Notes: generated by a model from the letters alone, not told the origin. 64,000 bases of DNA from Chrysaora quinquecirrha (GCA_014526335.1 JACTAT010000046.1:229954-293953); one strand, 5' to 3'. Positions 34,101-49,100 are shown, numbered from the stretch's first letter. A program made the numbers and translations.

Positions 34101-37100
34101 ACATTGAAGAGGCTGGTCAACACATTATCCACCATTTTGTATGTTAGAAGATGCCCTGATCCAAGTGGAATTGTTACAGTCAAAAATCATGTTTGCTCAT
34201 TTTTGTGGAAATCAAAACAAAATTTAGGGCTACCAATTTTAACAGGGTTTCTTATACGTTTGACACTATACATAGCTAAAGTTTCTTGAATAGTTTCTTT
34301 AACTCCTCAAGAACAGAACTTCTCTAATTTACTAAAACTACTCGAGGATAGCATAATGTACCATTTTTTGAGTAAGAAGAGTTAGAAAAGAAAGATATAA
34401 TAACAAGTAGTGCCAATTGTTTAGTATTCAAAATCCACTTAGAAAGACAGTTGCCAAATTGATGTAGTGTTTCAAAATACACCAGGACTTTTGGTGTGTA
34501 TACCTCACTTAGTCAGAACAAGAAATGTCAATGATGTGTGTTATTTATTTCCCTTCTAGCATCCAGTGGTTCTGGGATAGCAATGCAAGATGAAGGTATT
34601 CACTATTTTATTGTTTACTCTTTAGGTGCCAAATAAATCCCCCCAACCCCCATCCCCGGACCTTATTAGGACCCCCCCATTTATTAATTTTGGAAGAAAA
34701 AATTTCACTTGTGAAAGGGCCAGGTCCAAAACGCGGAACCCGCGGAATCCGCGGAACCCGCGGAATTTATTTTCCGCGAAATCGAGTTCCGCGTTTTGTC
34801 CCCACGGTATAGGGCGAAAAACCAAAACGCGGAACTCGCGGAACTACTACTGAAATTGTTTTAAATCGGGTATTTAACTACGAAAAACATTTTACTAGGA
34901 CTCTTTACTGTTTTATTCCACTTTATTTTTTCTTTCTTACCATTCTCTTACTCAAAATGCAATTATCATTGACATTACAAAAATGGGCCTAAGTCATGAC
35001 TAGGCCGTGATACTAACAGCGCCTTCAAATATGATTTTGGCTTTCAAAAGTGAAAATTATGTGATTATTTTAATTGCGAAGAAATGCAATGGCAGTTTTC
35101 TCACTCGTAAATGCTGTACAAAGTGGTTTTTGGTTGAAATTGCGAGTTCCGCGAAATCGAGTTCCGCGCTTTGTCCCCACGGTATAGGGCGAAAAACCAA
35201 AACGCGGAACTCGCGGAACTAGATACTACTGAAATTGTTTTAAATCGGGTATTTAACTACGAAAACATTTTACTAGGACTCTTTACTGTTTTATTCCACT
35301 TTATTTTTCTTTCTTACCATTCTCTTACTCAAAATGCAATTATCATTGACATTAGAAAAATGGGCCTAAGTCATGACTAGGCCGTGATACTAACAGCGCC
35401 TTCAAATATGATTTTGGCTTTCAAAAGTGAAAATTATGTGATTATTTTAATTGCGAAGAAATGCAATGGCAGTTTTTCACTCGTAAATGCTGTACAAAGT
35501 GGTTTTGGTTGAAATTGCGAGTTCCGCGAAATCGAGTTCCGCGTTTGTCCCCACGGTATAGGGCGAAAAACCAAAACGCGGAACTCGCGGAACTACTACT
35601 GAAATTGTTTTAAATCGGGTATTTAACTACGAAAAACATTTTACTAGGACTCTTTACTGTTTTATTCCACTTTATTTTTTCTTTCTTACCATTCTCTTAC
35701 TCAAAATGCAATTATCATTGACATTAGAAAAATGGGCCTAAGTCATGACTAGGCTGTGATACTAACAGCGCCTTCAAATATGATTTCGGCTTTCAAAAGT
35801 GAAAATTATGTGATTATTTTAATTGCGAGGAAATGCAATGGCAGTTTTCTCACTCGTAAATGCTGTACAAAGTGGTTTTTGGTTGAAATTGCGAGTTCCG
35901 CGAAATCGAGTTCCGCGTTTTGTCCCCACGGTATAGGGCGAAAAACCAAAACGCGGAACTCGCGGAACTACTACTGAAATTGTTTTAAATCGGGTATTTA
36001 ACTACGAAAAACATTTTACTGGGACTCTTTACTGTTTTATTCCACTTTATTTTTTCTTTCTTACCATTCTCTTACTCAAAATGCAATTATCATTGACATT
36101 AGAAAAATGGGCCTAAGTCATGACTAGGCTGTGATACTAACAGCGCCTTCAAATATGATTTCGGCTTTCTAAAGTGAAAATTGTGTGATTATTCTTTACA
36201 GTATTGAAACTCTGGAGCTAGAAACACTTTTGAGATTGGACTCTGCGGAGTTATCACGCTTCTGTGAAATCTGGGTTACAACCAGAATTAAGTTGTTTTT
36301 CATAGCGTCGAGCATTGTAACAGATTGCCTTTTACGAGATAAAGTTTAACGTTTAACTGTGTTCAGAGTTTAAATTGATTGAACAGCAAATTTCTCCCAT
36401 GTTTATACAAATGTGTTCAAATAGAAATGAACTGTTTGCACCTTGCAGTAAAAAACAGATAGTCAAGTAAGCTACAAAATCAATTGCCCCCCAATTGGGA
36501 GCTACTTGACGAATTCTTCAAAACAACAACAGCAAAATAGCCCACCTGGTGCTCTTGCAAGATAAACACCTCTGCATAAAAGAAGCACACATGAAAGGAA
36601 ATTTTAAAGACCCGCCATTAGAATCGAGACAATAGCCCTTGCTACCAGACCAAGACAAAGGAAATGTAAGATATCACAAAGCTCGAATCAAGAAAGGGGC
36701 CAGGGCCAAGGGAGTGATTTACCTTCAACTTTCATTTCACTTTTGAAAGCCAAAATCATATTTGAGGGCGCTGTTAGTATCACGGCCTAGTCATGACTTA
36801 GGCCCATTTTTCTAATGTCAATGATAATTGCATTTTGAGTAAGAGAATGGTAAGAAAGAAAAAATAAAGTGGAATAAAACAGTAAAGAGTCCCAGTAAAA
36901 TGTTTTTCGTAGTTAAATACCCGATTTAAAACAATTTCAGTAGTAGTTCCGCGAGTTCCGCGTTTTGGTTTTTCGCCCTATACCGTGGGGACAAAACGCG
37001 GAACTCGATTTCGCGGAACTCGCAATTTCAACCAAAAACCACTTTGTACAGCATTTACGAGTGAGAAAACTGCCATTGCATTTCTTCGCAATTAAAATAA

Positions 37101-40100
37101 TCACATAATTTTCACTTTAGAAAGCCGAAATCATATTTGAAGGCGCTGTTAGTATCACAGCCTAGTCATGACTTAGGCCCATTTTTCTAATGTCAATGAT
37201 AATTGCATTTTGAGTAAGAGAATGGTAAGAAAGAAAAAATAAAGTGGAATAAAACAGTAAAGAGTCCTAGTAAAATGTTTTTCGTAGTTAAATACCCGAT
37301 TTAAAACAATTTCAGTAGTAGTTCCGCGAGTTCCGCGTTTTGGTTTTTCGCCCTATACCGTGGGGACAAAACGCGGAACTCGATTTCGCGGAACTCGCAA
37401 TTTCAACCAAAAACCACTTTGTACAGCATTTACGAGTGAGAAAACTGCCATTGCATTTCTTCGCAATTAAAATAATCACATAATTTTCACTTTTGAAAGC
37501 CAAAATCATATTTGAAGGCGCTGTTAGTATCACGGCCTAGTCATGACTTAGGCCCATTTTTCTAATGTCAATGATAATTGCATTTTGAGTAAGAGAATGG
37601 TAAGAAAGAAAAAATAAAGTGGAATAAAACAGTAAAGAGTCCTAGTAAAATGTTTTTCGTAGTTAAATACCCGATTTAAAACAATTTCAGTAGTAGTTCC
37701 GCGAGTTCCGCGTTTTGGTTTTTCGCCCTATACCGTGGGGACAAAACGCGGAACTCGATTTCGCGGAACTCGCAATTTCAACCAAAAACCACTTTGTACA
37801 GCATTTACGAGTGAGAAAACTGCCATTGCATTTCTTCGCAATTAAAATAATCACATAATTTTCACTTTTGAAAGCCAAAATCATATTTGAAGGCGCTGTT
37901 AGTATCACGGCCTAGTCATGACTTAGGCCCATTTTTCTAATGTCAATGATAATTGCATTTTGAGTAAGAAAGAATGGTAAGAAAGTCCTAGTAAAAATAA
38001 AGTGGAATAAAACAGTAAAGAGTCCTAGTAAAATTGCATTTTTCGTAGTTAAATACCCGATTTAAAACAATTTCAGTAGTAGTTCCTAGTAAAATGTTTT
38101 CGTAGTTCCGCGTTTTGGTTTTCGCCCTATACCGTGGGGACAAAACGCGGAACTCGATTTCGCGGAACTCGCAATTTCAACCAAAAACCACTTTGTACAG
38201 CATTTACGAGTGAAAAAACTGCCATTGCATTTCTTCGCAATTAAAATAATCACATAATTTTCACTTTTGAAAGCCAAAATCATATTTGAAGGCGCTGTTA
38301 GTATCACGGCCTAGTCATGACTTAGGCCCATTTTTCTAATGTCAATGATAATTGCATTTTGAGTAAGGGAATGGTAAGAAAGAAAAAATAAAGTGGAATA
38401 AAACAGTAAAGAGTCCTAGTAAAATGTTTTTCGTAGTTAAATACCCGATTTAAAACAATTTCAGTAGTAGTTCCGCGAGTTCCGCGTTTTGGTTTTTCGC
38501 CCTATACCGTGGGGACAAAACGCGGAACTCGATTTCGCGGAAAATAAATTCCGCGGGTTCCGCGGATTCCGCGGGTTCCGCGTTTTGGACCTGGCCCTTG
38601 TGAAAGGATTAAACTACGTTTATTAAATTAGGGCCCCCCATTTAATAAATTTTTGAAAAATTTCCCACCCACCCCCATTTATTTGGCCCCCCCATTTATT
38701 TGGCACCTAAGAGTACTCATATTACATCTTCAGTATGAGAAACGACAGACATTGAATGGCAAGGTTAAAAACACCAGAATTGGCAAGAGTCGGCTCTGAG
38801 TTGGCTCAAATTTTGTCATCTATCACGGTCTCTGAATTGAGATTAGTCATCTTCTTCCTGTTTCTCTTGCTGCCCATGAATTTCTTTTTGAATCTGAAAA
38901 ACACAGCTCTTTACCAATGTTGTTATTTGTTAAGGATCTCGAACTGGGGTAGATTATCCAATTTTTATACACCTCACTTGTTTTTATGTACATTGGAGTT
39001 GGCTAAGGGTTTACAGATTGTGTTTTTCTTGTGGTTGGACTTAATCTCTTAGGTGCAATGAATAAAGTATTAGTTACAAGAACACAACATCTCTAACCTA
39101 CCAAATCAAACCATAATGGCAAATAATTTTGTATGCTAGTAAAAAATTCTCGTATAACCAAAATAAACGAATTTTGGAATCAATGCTCAAATTCATTTAT
39201 GCACAGAGCATGTCTTGTAGCAACAGTAAGTACATAAGATAAATTAATCTTAAGTCTCATTCCGAGGTTTCGGAGATTTCCTAGAGTTCTATGTTTTTGC
39301 TTAGCTGTATGCCATAATCGAGTCAGATGTCTTTTGGGTTTTTTCTTCAATTTTTCGTGTTCCGAGGTTCCCAAGAATCTGTTGTTGTCGATCTTGCCGA
39401 TATGTTAGAACAGTGGCAGTATTAGTGGGTATAGCATTGGTAGTAGCAGCAGGAAGAAGCAGTCGTTGCAGTTATGGTAATATGAGTAGTACGTTTGTTT
39501 TAGTAGGAAGGGTAGCAGTTATAGCATTTGGGGTGCACTCTTTTTTTATAAGAAACTCGTTTATAAGAAACTCAGTACTGAGATCAATATTGGTTAAGAA
39601 TATTTAAGTACTCGACCCAGAATGATAAGAAACTGGCAGATCTCAACAATCTTTAGAATTAGAAATATTACCCCTTGAAACGAACTTTATGTTACATGTT
39701 AAGTGTCTATTTTTATAAAAAACAGCTCTTTTAAGCATGGATTCTATTGCTTTCTCAATTACCTGTTTTGAAATTAATAAAATTCGGATCCCTAAGAAAA
39801 TGCTAAGAAACTCAGTAACAAAATTCTCAAAAAATTTAGAAGCTTTGGGTACTGGAATAATCTTAGTTTCTTATAAAAAGATTCATCAATCTTAAAGATT
39901 GTATTAGCAGATGCTGAATTAGGAAGGGTAACAATCGCAGCAGTGTAGTACTGGTAGCAATGATAGCAACCCATAGGAGCTGTGGCACGTGGCAGTAGTA
40001 GTGGTTGCAGTTTTAGTAGTGGTAGTGTTAGCAGTTGCTGTGGTATTAAGTAGATTTATCAGTTGTGGTAGATGTAATGTTAGCATTTGTGATAGTAGTA

Positions 40101-43100
40101 TGTGGTTAGTGTTAGCATTCATTGTAGTAATGATGCCAGCAGTTGCGGCATGTTTTGGCAGTAAAAGATTCTCTTTCTTGAATTTTTAAACCTACGCAAT
40201 TTCATCAAAAGAAGATTTTCGTTTTCTAGTATCCGTTCATTCAGAAGAATTTCGTTCAAGAATGAAAAGCTGGAAGAAGAAAGCAGAAAAAGGTTTCTCT
40301 TTACTTTCTTTCTTTTTAACTATTTTCTTTAAGGGTTTCTTAGGGGACTTTAACATCTCAAGCTTTGTGTTATTTTGGTAAATCGTGGGTTTTGACGAAT
40401 TACCAATATAACTAAACTAGAAGATCTATCTATAACAAGAACAATTTAACACGATCTCACCCAAAACTTTGGTAGGCTTTACTTGCGTGCCGCAGTAGAA
40501 TATCAGCAAGTGAGAGAAACTTGAATTTGTGCTTTTCTGTGTTTTCCACTTATCAACCAACTGAATCTTAATCTGAATCTGAATGATTACTTACTAAAAT
40601 CTACCTACTTTTATACTTGATCTAAGTGAACTATATACAATAATTTTCTACATATAAGGAATGAAACGATAGGCTACGACAGTGAGAAAAACTAGCTAAA
40701 TATGGAATGTAAAACTTATAAGGTAATACCTAGAAGCGTGCGGGAATTACCTACGTGGGTAGCATGCAATGATTTGCGGGGATGCCGATGCAAATGCTTC
40801 AACAGGATGTTACCTAAAATGGCTAGCTAAAGAATAGAGTGACTAAATATGCTACTGTATGCGAATACGATGAAATATGAGAATATATGCAAACTACTAC
40901 ATTATTTCCACAACAGATGTCCAGGTTGTTTTATATAGCAAGCAGAAGTCTACTTTGAAATTAAGTTAAAGAGTTTACATCAATTTTCTCTTTCAATGTT
41001 ATTTTTTGCCCACTTTATATTTGCCTTGAGTAACTCTTGTCATTTTAATCACAGCTTGTTTGTCAAGTGAAAGAATTGACCTGTTTGAATTAGCTGCGTT
41101 TGGCAAATTGGGAAGCCTGGATAGACCCTTGCAGACATTAGACTTCAGTGGACTGGGGATTGAATCATGGCAGCTTACGTCAGAATTCTCACCTCATGAG
41201 GCACTGTCATTGGATTTCTCAGGAAACAATATTGACAGGATACCCAAAGAATTTCTGTCACGTTTGGATAACGTCAGACAACTTAAATTTACATCAAACA
41301 AGGTAACAAAGCTACCAGTGAAATTTGGAGAAACACTAAAGAATCTCGAGCAATTAGATCTTAGATGCAATCAAATATATGAATTGCCAGATGACTTTGG
41401 GAAATGTTTTGAAAAACTAGTTGAACTAGATTTAAGTAGAAATAATCTGATCGAACTACCAGATGACTTTGGTAAGTTGTTTCTAGAGTTGCAAAGATTG
41501 GATCTGGGTGGGAATGGATTATTATCATTGCCGAAAGAATTTGGATCATGTTTAAGAAAATTAAAGCAGTTGGTTCTAAATGGAAATAAATTGAGTGAAC
41601 TACCATCTGACTTTGTCAAATGGTTTCCAGAGTTGCAAAGATTGGATCTGAGTGACAATGAATTAACGTCATTGCCTAGTAGATTTGGATCGTGTTTGGA
41701 GTACATTCAAGAGCTGAATTTAATAGATCTGCAAGAAAATGACTTGAACTCGTTGCCCAGAGCATTTGGACAGTGTATGCAGAGACTGGTAAAGCTAGAC
41801 TTGAGTAAAAATAAATTATATGAATTGCCTAATGATTTCTCAGAGTGGTTTCCAGAGTTGATTTCCTTGTATCTGCAAGACAATGAGTTAAAATCATTGC
41901 CTGAAGGATTTGGCTCGTGTCTGCAAAGATTGGCGTGGCTAGATTTGAGTGGAAATAAAATCGAGTTCCTCCCAGTTAATTTCGGAAAAGGACTATCTTC
42001 TTTGATGTCTTTGAACCTAGAAAACAATGAAATCAGCACACTACCAACAAGGGTCAAAGAATTGAATTCTCTGGTATACATTGAAGGCAATCCCATTGCC
42101 AATTCATCTTATCACATTGGTAAAGAATCATTTGAAACATTCCAAAGACATTCTTCAGAAGAGGATTATGAGATTCAAGATGAAATGGAAATCACACCTT
42201 CTCTTAAAACTACTCAGAAGTTTATTGCAGCAGCACCTAGTGACATCAGCGTACAAGTATCTGAAGTGGTCAAGTGGCATCCGTATGAAGATTTACCTTT
42301 GTTTCAAGTGGTAAACGAAATCACAGAAGAGCTAGCAGGTATTGGATTCCCTATTTTACCTATTGCTTTTCTTGAAGTACGTTAAGCAGTTGGAAATATT
42401 TGGTAAAACTTATTCTTGTAACATACCTGGCATTTTGTACTGTTGCTTTCTTTTTTTTATAGATCCAGATTTAAAAAGAAAAGTCTATGCAGTGTAAGTC
42501 TTCGAATTATTTTCCCTTTTGTATTACTTGATTTCTCGTTTGGTCACTTATTAGCTTACTGCGAAGGAATAGATAATATAATAAAGCAAAGCTATAACTT
42601 CCATGATATGTACATGGGGTTGAATGCTGTTGTACAGTTGTCCAAGTGCACTTTGCACATCCTAAAGTGTTTTCGTGTACCTTGGGTGCCAAAGTCCCCC
42701 TGAAGGAACAATCGAAATAATAGAGAAAATAAGAGGTTTTCTCCTCTTCCTTTCCTTTGCTATTTTGCCCATTATTGTACACCCACTGTTATCCGGACCT
42801 TGATGAACTGAACCTGGACAGCACCGGATCATCCGAACCAGGTTGTGAAACAAATTCAGCTGTATTATTCTTCCAAATCACTATTGAAAGCTTGACTGAT
42901 GGCTAGGTTGTGCCACCGGTTATGTCAGGAAAACCAACCTTTCATTTGACAGTTGTTTTGTTTCTGTAAAGTGTTTACAATTTTCTACAGATTTTCTGCT
43001 GATTTATTTTTCCAGAGACAAACGGCTGCCAGTTACAAGAGAAGGAGGGATATTTGTTTGTGACTATCTTGGCATTAGTCTTGATATACCGATGAATGCC

Positions 43101-46100
43101 TTGCATGGGAGCACTGTAATAGAGCTGTCTGAAAAGCCAATTGACGAGGTTCACATTGATCTTGAATTTGGAGAATCTTGTTTGAGCCATGTTATATCAC
43201 TTGGGCCAGACGACGTACGATTTTCAAAGCCATGTAAATTGACAATCCCTTACAATTTATATGAAAAGCCTTCAATGACAAAGATTTTGGTGAAACATTT
43301 TGTTTCTTCACACGACAAATGGGGTAATCTGTCAGCAAATATTGTTTCAAAGTCAAGTGAAGGTATGAACCATTATCAATATTCATCATCCAGTTGCTGG
43401 ACTTACCACAAGCTTTCATTTATTTGTTTGAACTTGACTGGACGTCTGTGTCGAAGGCACCGTAATAAAGGGGTAAACGAGGGTAATAGTCACCATGCAT
43501 TCCCTTGCATGTTAGCTGGTTGTGCCTCAGGTGCTGACTTTCGCTCGCTGCCCATCCTGCAGTTAATTCTCACCAAAACTTCAGAATTGTAATTAACAGT
43601 GGAAACATTTTTGGGCATACTTCAATCTGCTTTTGGGTTTAAATTCCGCCTTAGTCATTTGTTTCGGTCTGTTTCTAACGGTTATACTCTGAAGAGTGTC
43701 AGACTATAAAAACTTAAGTATGCCAGAAAAGTTTCCGCTGTTTACCGCTATTTTAAATAATAGACGAAAATAATAAACTTGAAAAGTTAATGCAAGAAAC
43801 TATTGCAATGACGAAGGTGCCAAACTTATGAAGCCAGACTATATTTGATGGAACAAAGTTTCTTTGAAAAATTCAGTATGGTTTACGAACATAGGTATTA
43901 AAGGTTTTTGTATTGTGAGGTACAAGAGATATGCAGTAAAGTTTTATTCATTCAAAACTTTTTTTTTTCGCAGATGGAAAACTAATCAAAAAACTTGCAC
44001 AAGTAGAGATACAAGAAACTGGTCTCTATGCTGTCTGTCTTGTTCTTGAATCCGTTCGATTTACAGTTTTCAGTGATGAATCCCTCTCATTGTATCCATT
44101 TGGAGAAGATATTGGTGTCAAACTTCGCTTTCAAAGTGACACATTTCAAAGGGAATGGTGGTCTTGCACTACTAAGGTAAAATAGCTTAAAGGGCCAGAT
44201 AAATTTTATGGATTTTTAAATTTCGTACATATTTCACACGAAATGGAACATTCACTACATCAAATAGTTTCCAAAGCTGCAGTAGCTGCAGTAAGCTGAG
44301 AAGTAGCAGTAAAAAATTTACTAAATATTTCAACAACGAAACAACTAAACCTAAATATCTAAAACAAATACCCAAATTGCTAGATAACTGGATAATTAAG
44401 TAACCAAATATGTTAACAACTTAATAGCTTAATAACTTAATAACCAAATAACTTAATAACTTTAAAGCTTAATTACTTAATAACTTAATAACTTAATAAC
44501 TTAATAACTTAATAACTTAATAACTTAATAACTTAATAACTTAATAACTTAATAACTTAATAACTTAATAACTTAATAACTTAATAACTTAATAACTTGA
44601 TAACTTGATAACTTGATAACTTAATAACTTAATAACTTAATAACTTAATAACTTAATAACTTAATAACTTAATAACTTAATAACTTATTAACTTAATAAC
44701 TCAATAACTCAATAACTTAATAACTTAATAACTTATTAACTTAATAACTGAATAACTCAATAACTTAATAACTTAATAACTTAATAACTTAATAACTTAA
44801 TAACTTAATAACTTAATAACTTAATAACTTAATAACTTAATAACTTAATAACTTAATAACTTTATAACTTTATAACTTAATAACTTAATAACTTAATAAC
44901 TTAATAACTTAATAACTTAATAACTTAATAACTTAATAACTTAATAATTTAACAATTTAATAACTTAATAACTTAATAACTTAATAACTTAATAACCTAA
45001 TAACTTAATAACTTAATAACTTAATAACTTAATATAACTTAAAAACTTAATAACTTAATAACTTAATAACTCAATAAATTAATAACTCAATAACTTAATA
45101 ACTTAATAACTTAATAACTTAATAACTTAATAACTTAATAACTTAATAACTTAATAACTTAATAACTTAATAACCTAATAACTTAATAACTTAATAACTT
45201 AATAACTTAATATAACTTAAAAACTTAATAACTTAATAACTTAATAACTTAATAACTTAATAACTTAATAACTTAATAACTTAATAACTTAATAACTTAA
45301 AAGCTTAATAACTTAATAACTTAATAACTTAATAACTTAATAACTTAATAACTTAATAACTTAATAACTTAATAACGTAATAACTTAATAACTTAATAAC
45401 TTAATAACTTAATAACTTTATAACTTTATAACTTTATAACTTTATAACTTAAAAACTTAATAACTGACTAAGTAAATGACTAAGTAATTAAATAACTGAA
45501 AAGCCTAAAAAGCAAAGTGGACAAGCTAATTGATGTGCTTGCGCAGGCAGATCTGTAGAACCTAACATTTTAATTAATGTTTTTTGAATTTTGAACACAA
45601 ACTCTTTTTAATTGTTTGTCTTTGCAGGTGAATGTTTTCACTGATGAAGCTGTGATGGCATTGCGAAGTCGTGGAATTACCACAAGCCCTATTCTTCATG
45701 TTGAAACATCTTCTGATTTGCCCAAAAAACCTGTTGAAGTAAAGCTACCATTTCAGCAAATAGATGGAGATGAAGGGAACATATTTGTATTACAAGGGAA
45801 TAATGATGTGTTCGAAGATATCACTGATTCATCAAATTATGAATTAGAAGACAATAGTGTTATTGTACAAGTTCACCATTTCAGCTTGTAAGTACTTTGC
45901 TATCTTCCACTGGAAAAGGAGACAAATTCTGATTATCATAATCCCATCTTATGGGGATATTTAGCTAAGCTACGTTAATGGGATTTCAGATTCAATCAGA
46001 CTGAATTTCAGATAGGTCTTGCTTTAACATAAAGCCAGTATGAATATGGAATGAGATGAATATGCTCAAAGATACAGTGCAAAATAAATGCGATAATGAA

Positions 46101-49100
46101 TATGATTGATATTATATTATCTGAACACCCCAATCTGTCCATGGGATCTCATAGGGGGTTGAAAGTAAATACAATCTTGTTGTCAATCCTTTATAAATGC
46201 ATTAAGGTTAGGATTATTTACATAATATTCTATTTATTTGGTACTGTATTTAATATTGTTTTTATGTATATGAAAGACCAATCCTATATCAAATCATATC
46301 TTATTCATATTGTGCAAACATAGCCTTAAATTGACGATTGCTTAGAAGTGATGCCTCAGAAATATCCCTGCAAGTTTGATAATTTTTTAACAAGGAATGA
46401 TTTATAATTTCAGGATTTTAGAATTAGAAGTGACGAAAATTCGGAAAATTAAATATATATGAAAAGGTCAGATTTTTTGTATTTTGGTATAAAGAAATGG
46501 TACCAAGAATGGTTAATATTTTGCCCCCATTTTTATTCCATTTCTAAAAATTGGTATAAATTCATCAAAATCCGGTATTTAGCGAAAATTGTGATTAAAG
46601 CATTATTTTTCCAGGTATTGGTATAGCATTTTACTCACCAAGTATATAATTTTATCTGCTTTCATTGTAGAATTCTGGTTGTTCGAAGCATCGTGTCAGA
46701 TTTTCTTGATGTATTAAAGACATATGTTTCTGGGGCTTGTGATGCTGCATTCTATTTATATGGCATAAAAGATGAACCAGAACTAAGTTGTCGTATTGCT
46801 TCCTCTCTTTTTGAGGATAATGAAAAAGTGAATGAATTTTTCAAAAATACACCATTTACATTCATAGACAAATGCCAGTCCAGCAAAGGATTGTACTGTG
46901 GAACTGAATTGATGTTTGATGTACTTGGACAAATGAGAAGCAATTTTCTTATAGAAAGATTCAGGTAGGCAAATAATTGCTTTTATTCTCTCTCTGTTTG
47001 TACAAAAATTTCATATTTACCCTGGTGTGTTATCATACTAAATATCTCAAGTGATTTCATATTTGCTTACCCGATGCCAACTTGTGATACAATACGAGAC
47101 ACTCCTAAAGTGCATCTCTGCTACATCATGCATAACATCATCCTGGCCAGGTCCAACAGTCGGACCTCAATTGTCCAACGTTTCCTCTGCCCTACTTTTT
47201 GAATTTCTCCCATTCTCCATTAAAAAAGTCAGACATGTCCGACTTCTGTGTAGAAGCTGTTTCCTCACAATAGTTTTAGTTGCAAAATTTTGCCTGCTAC
47301 GATGTTTCTTGATCCAAAAAAGGACAAGATAAACAGGATTGTCTTGGGTAACAAGATTAGAAGAGGGTTCAGGAAGACTGGGAAGTCTGAGAGGTCAGAA
47401 TTTTCGACCTGAACCATCACCCGCCCTCTACAAGCCTTATTAACCACACAAGCATAATAACCTCCCTCTGCAAGCCTTTTTCACCACATCAAGTATCATA
47501 ATATTCTCCCTCTACAACCTTCATCTTTATCCACCTTATAATGCATAATAACCTCCCTCTGCAAGCCTTATTCATGATATCTGCGATATGAAGCATAATA
47601 GTCTCCCTCAACAAGCCTTTTTCACCACATATAGCATACTGACGTCCCTCTACATGTGTTACACGTCATTATTAAGCTTACGTAACCTCCCTCTACAAGC
47701 CGTATACACATTTTCAAGCTTAATACCCTTCCTGTGCACCATATCAAGCATAATAATTTTTCTCTACAAGCCTTTTTTACACATCAAAAATAACAATGTT
47801 TGATCATTTGTCTAAGGCCTTAAGCTCCTACTCTCTATATCAGAGAGGTATATGTCCTATTCATTTAGCTATTTATTTTGCTTTTAGCTTCAGTCGACAG
47901 AAGCTTTGTGTTACTGAAACATTCACTCTGGTTGAAAAAAATCAAGAACAGGAACAAGGAGTTCCTGAAGAAAATTACATTGACATTGTTGGTCGTGATG
48001 ATGGTATAAAATATGCTAAAATGGCATATTGGCGGCTTCTGCAAAATAGGAAAACAGGTAAAAATTTGCTGTTTCTGTGTGTTCCAATTTTATAACATGC
48101 AATTCACAGGATTAATATTATTGTTCTTTTTTGAGTCTTTTTCATATTAATATAGATGTTGATGTTGATATTGATATTGATGTTGATGTTGATATTGATA
48201 TTGATATTGATAATCATATTGACATTGATATTGACATTGATATTGACATTGATATTGACATTGATATTGACATTGACATTGACATTGATATTGACATTGA
48301 TATTGACATTGATATTGATATTGATATTGATATTGATATTGATATTGATATTGATATTGATATTGATATTGATATTGATATTGATATTGATAATGATAAT
48401 GATAGTTATAGTGATAGTGATTTATAGTGATAGTGATTGATAGTGATAGTGATAGTAATAGTGATAAAGATAGTGATATTGATAGTGATATTGGTATTGA
48501 TAGTGATATTGATGATGATGTTGATAGTGATAGTGATATTCATATTCATATTCATATTCATATTCATATAGGTAATGATATTGATATTAATATTGATGTT
48601 GATATAGATATTGATATTGATATTGATATTGATATTGACATTGATATTGACATTGATATTGACATTGATATTGACATTGATATTGACATTGATATTGACA
48701 ATGATATTGATATTGATATTGATATTGTTATTCATATTCATATCAATATTGATATAGGTAATGATATTGATATTTATATTGATGTTGATATAGAAATTGA
48801 TATTGATATTGATATTGAGATTGATATTGATACTGACATTGACATTGACATTGACATTGACATTGACATTGACATTGATATTGATATTGACATTGACATT
48901 GATAATGATACTGACATTGATATTGAAATTGATATTGATGTTGATATGGTTTGATATTGATTATTGTGATTGTTTTCAATATTGATTTATCATGTCTCAT
49001 ATTGCTCATAAATAGTTGATGTGAATGAATTTGTTTTTTTTGTTTGCAATATTCATGATTGCTTTGACAGATATTCGTCAACCAGTTGTTTTAATAAAGC

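Noticed and set aside
35007..38307. Seven near-identical ~73-codon frames on both strands
   Set aside because: They are the same 375-bp unit of the fold-back element read repeatedly; no splice, signal or domain evidence supports a protein.
41361..42102. Minus-strand open frames of 81-131 codons
   Set aside because: They are antisense shadows of the LRR exon; their periodicity mirrors the leucine-rich repeats.
48131..48954. Long Asp-Ile and Asn-Ile open frames on both strands
   Set aside because: They are translations of the GATATT simple repeat in an intron; all frames stay open by repetition.
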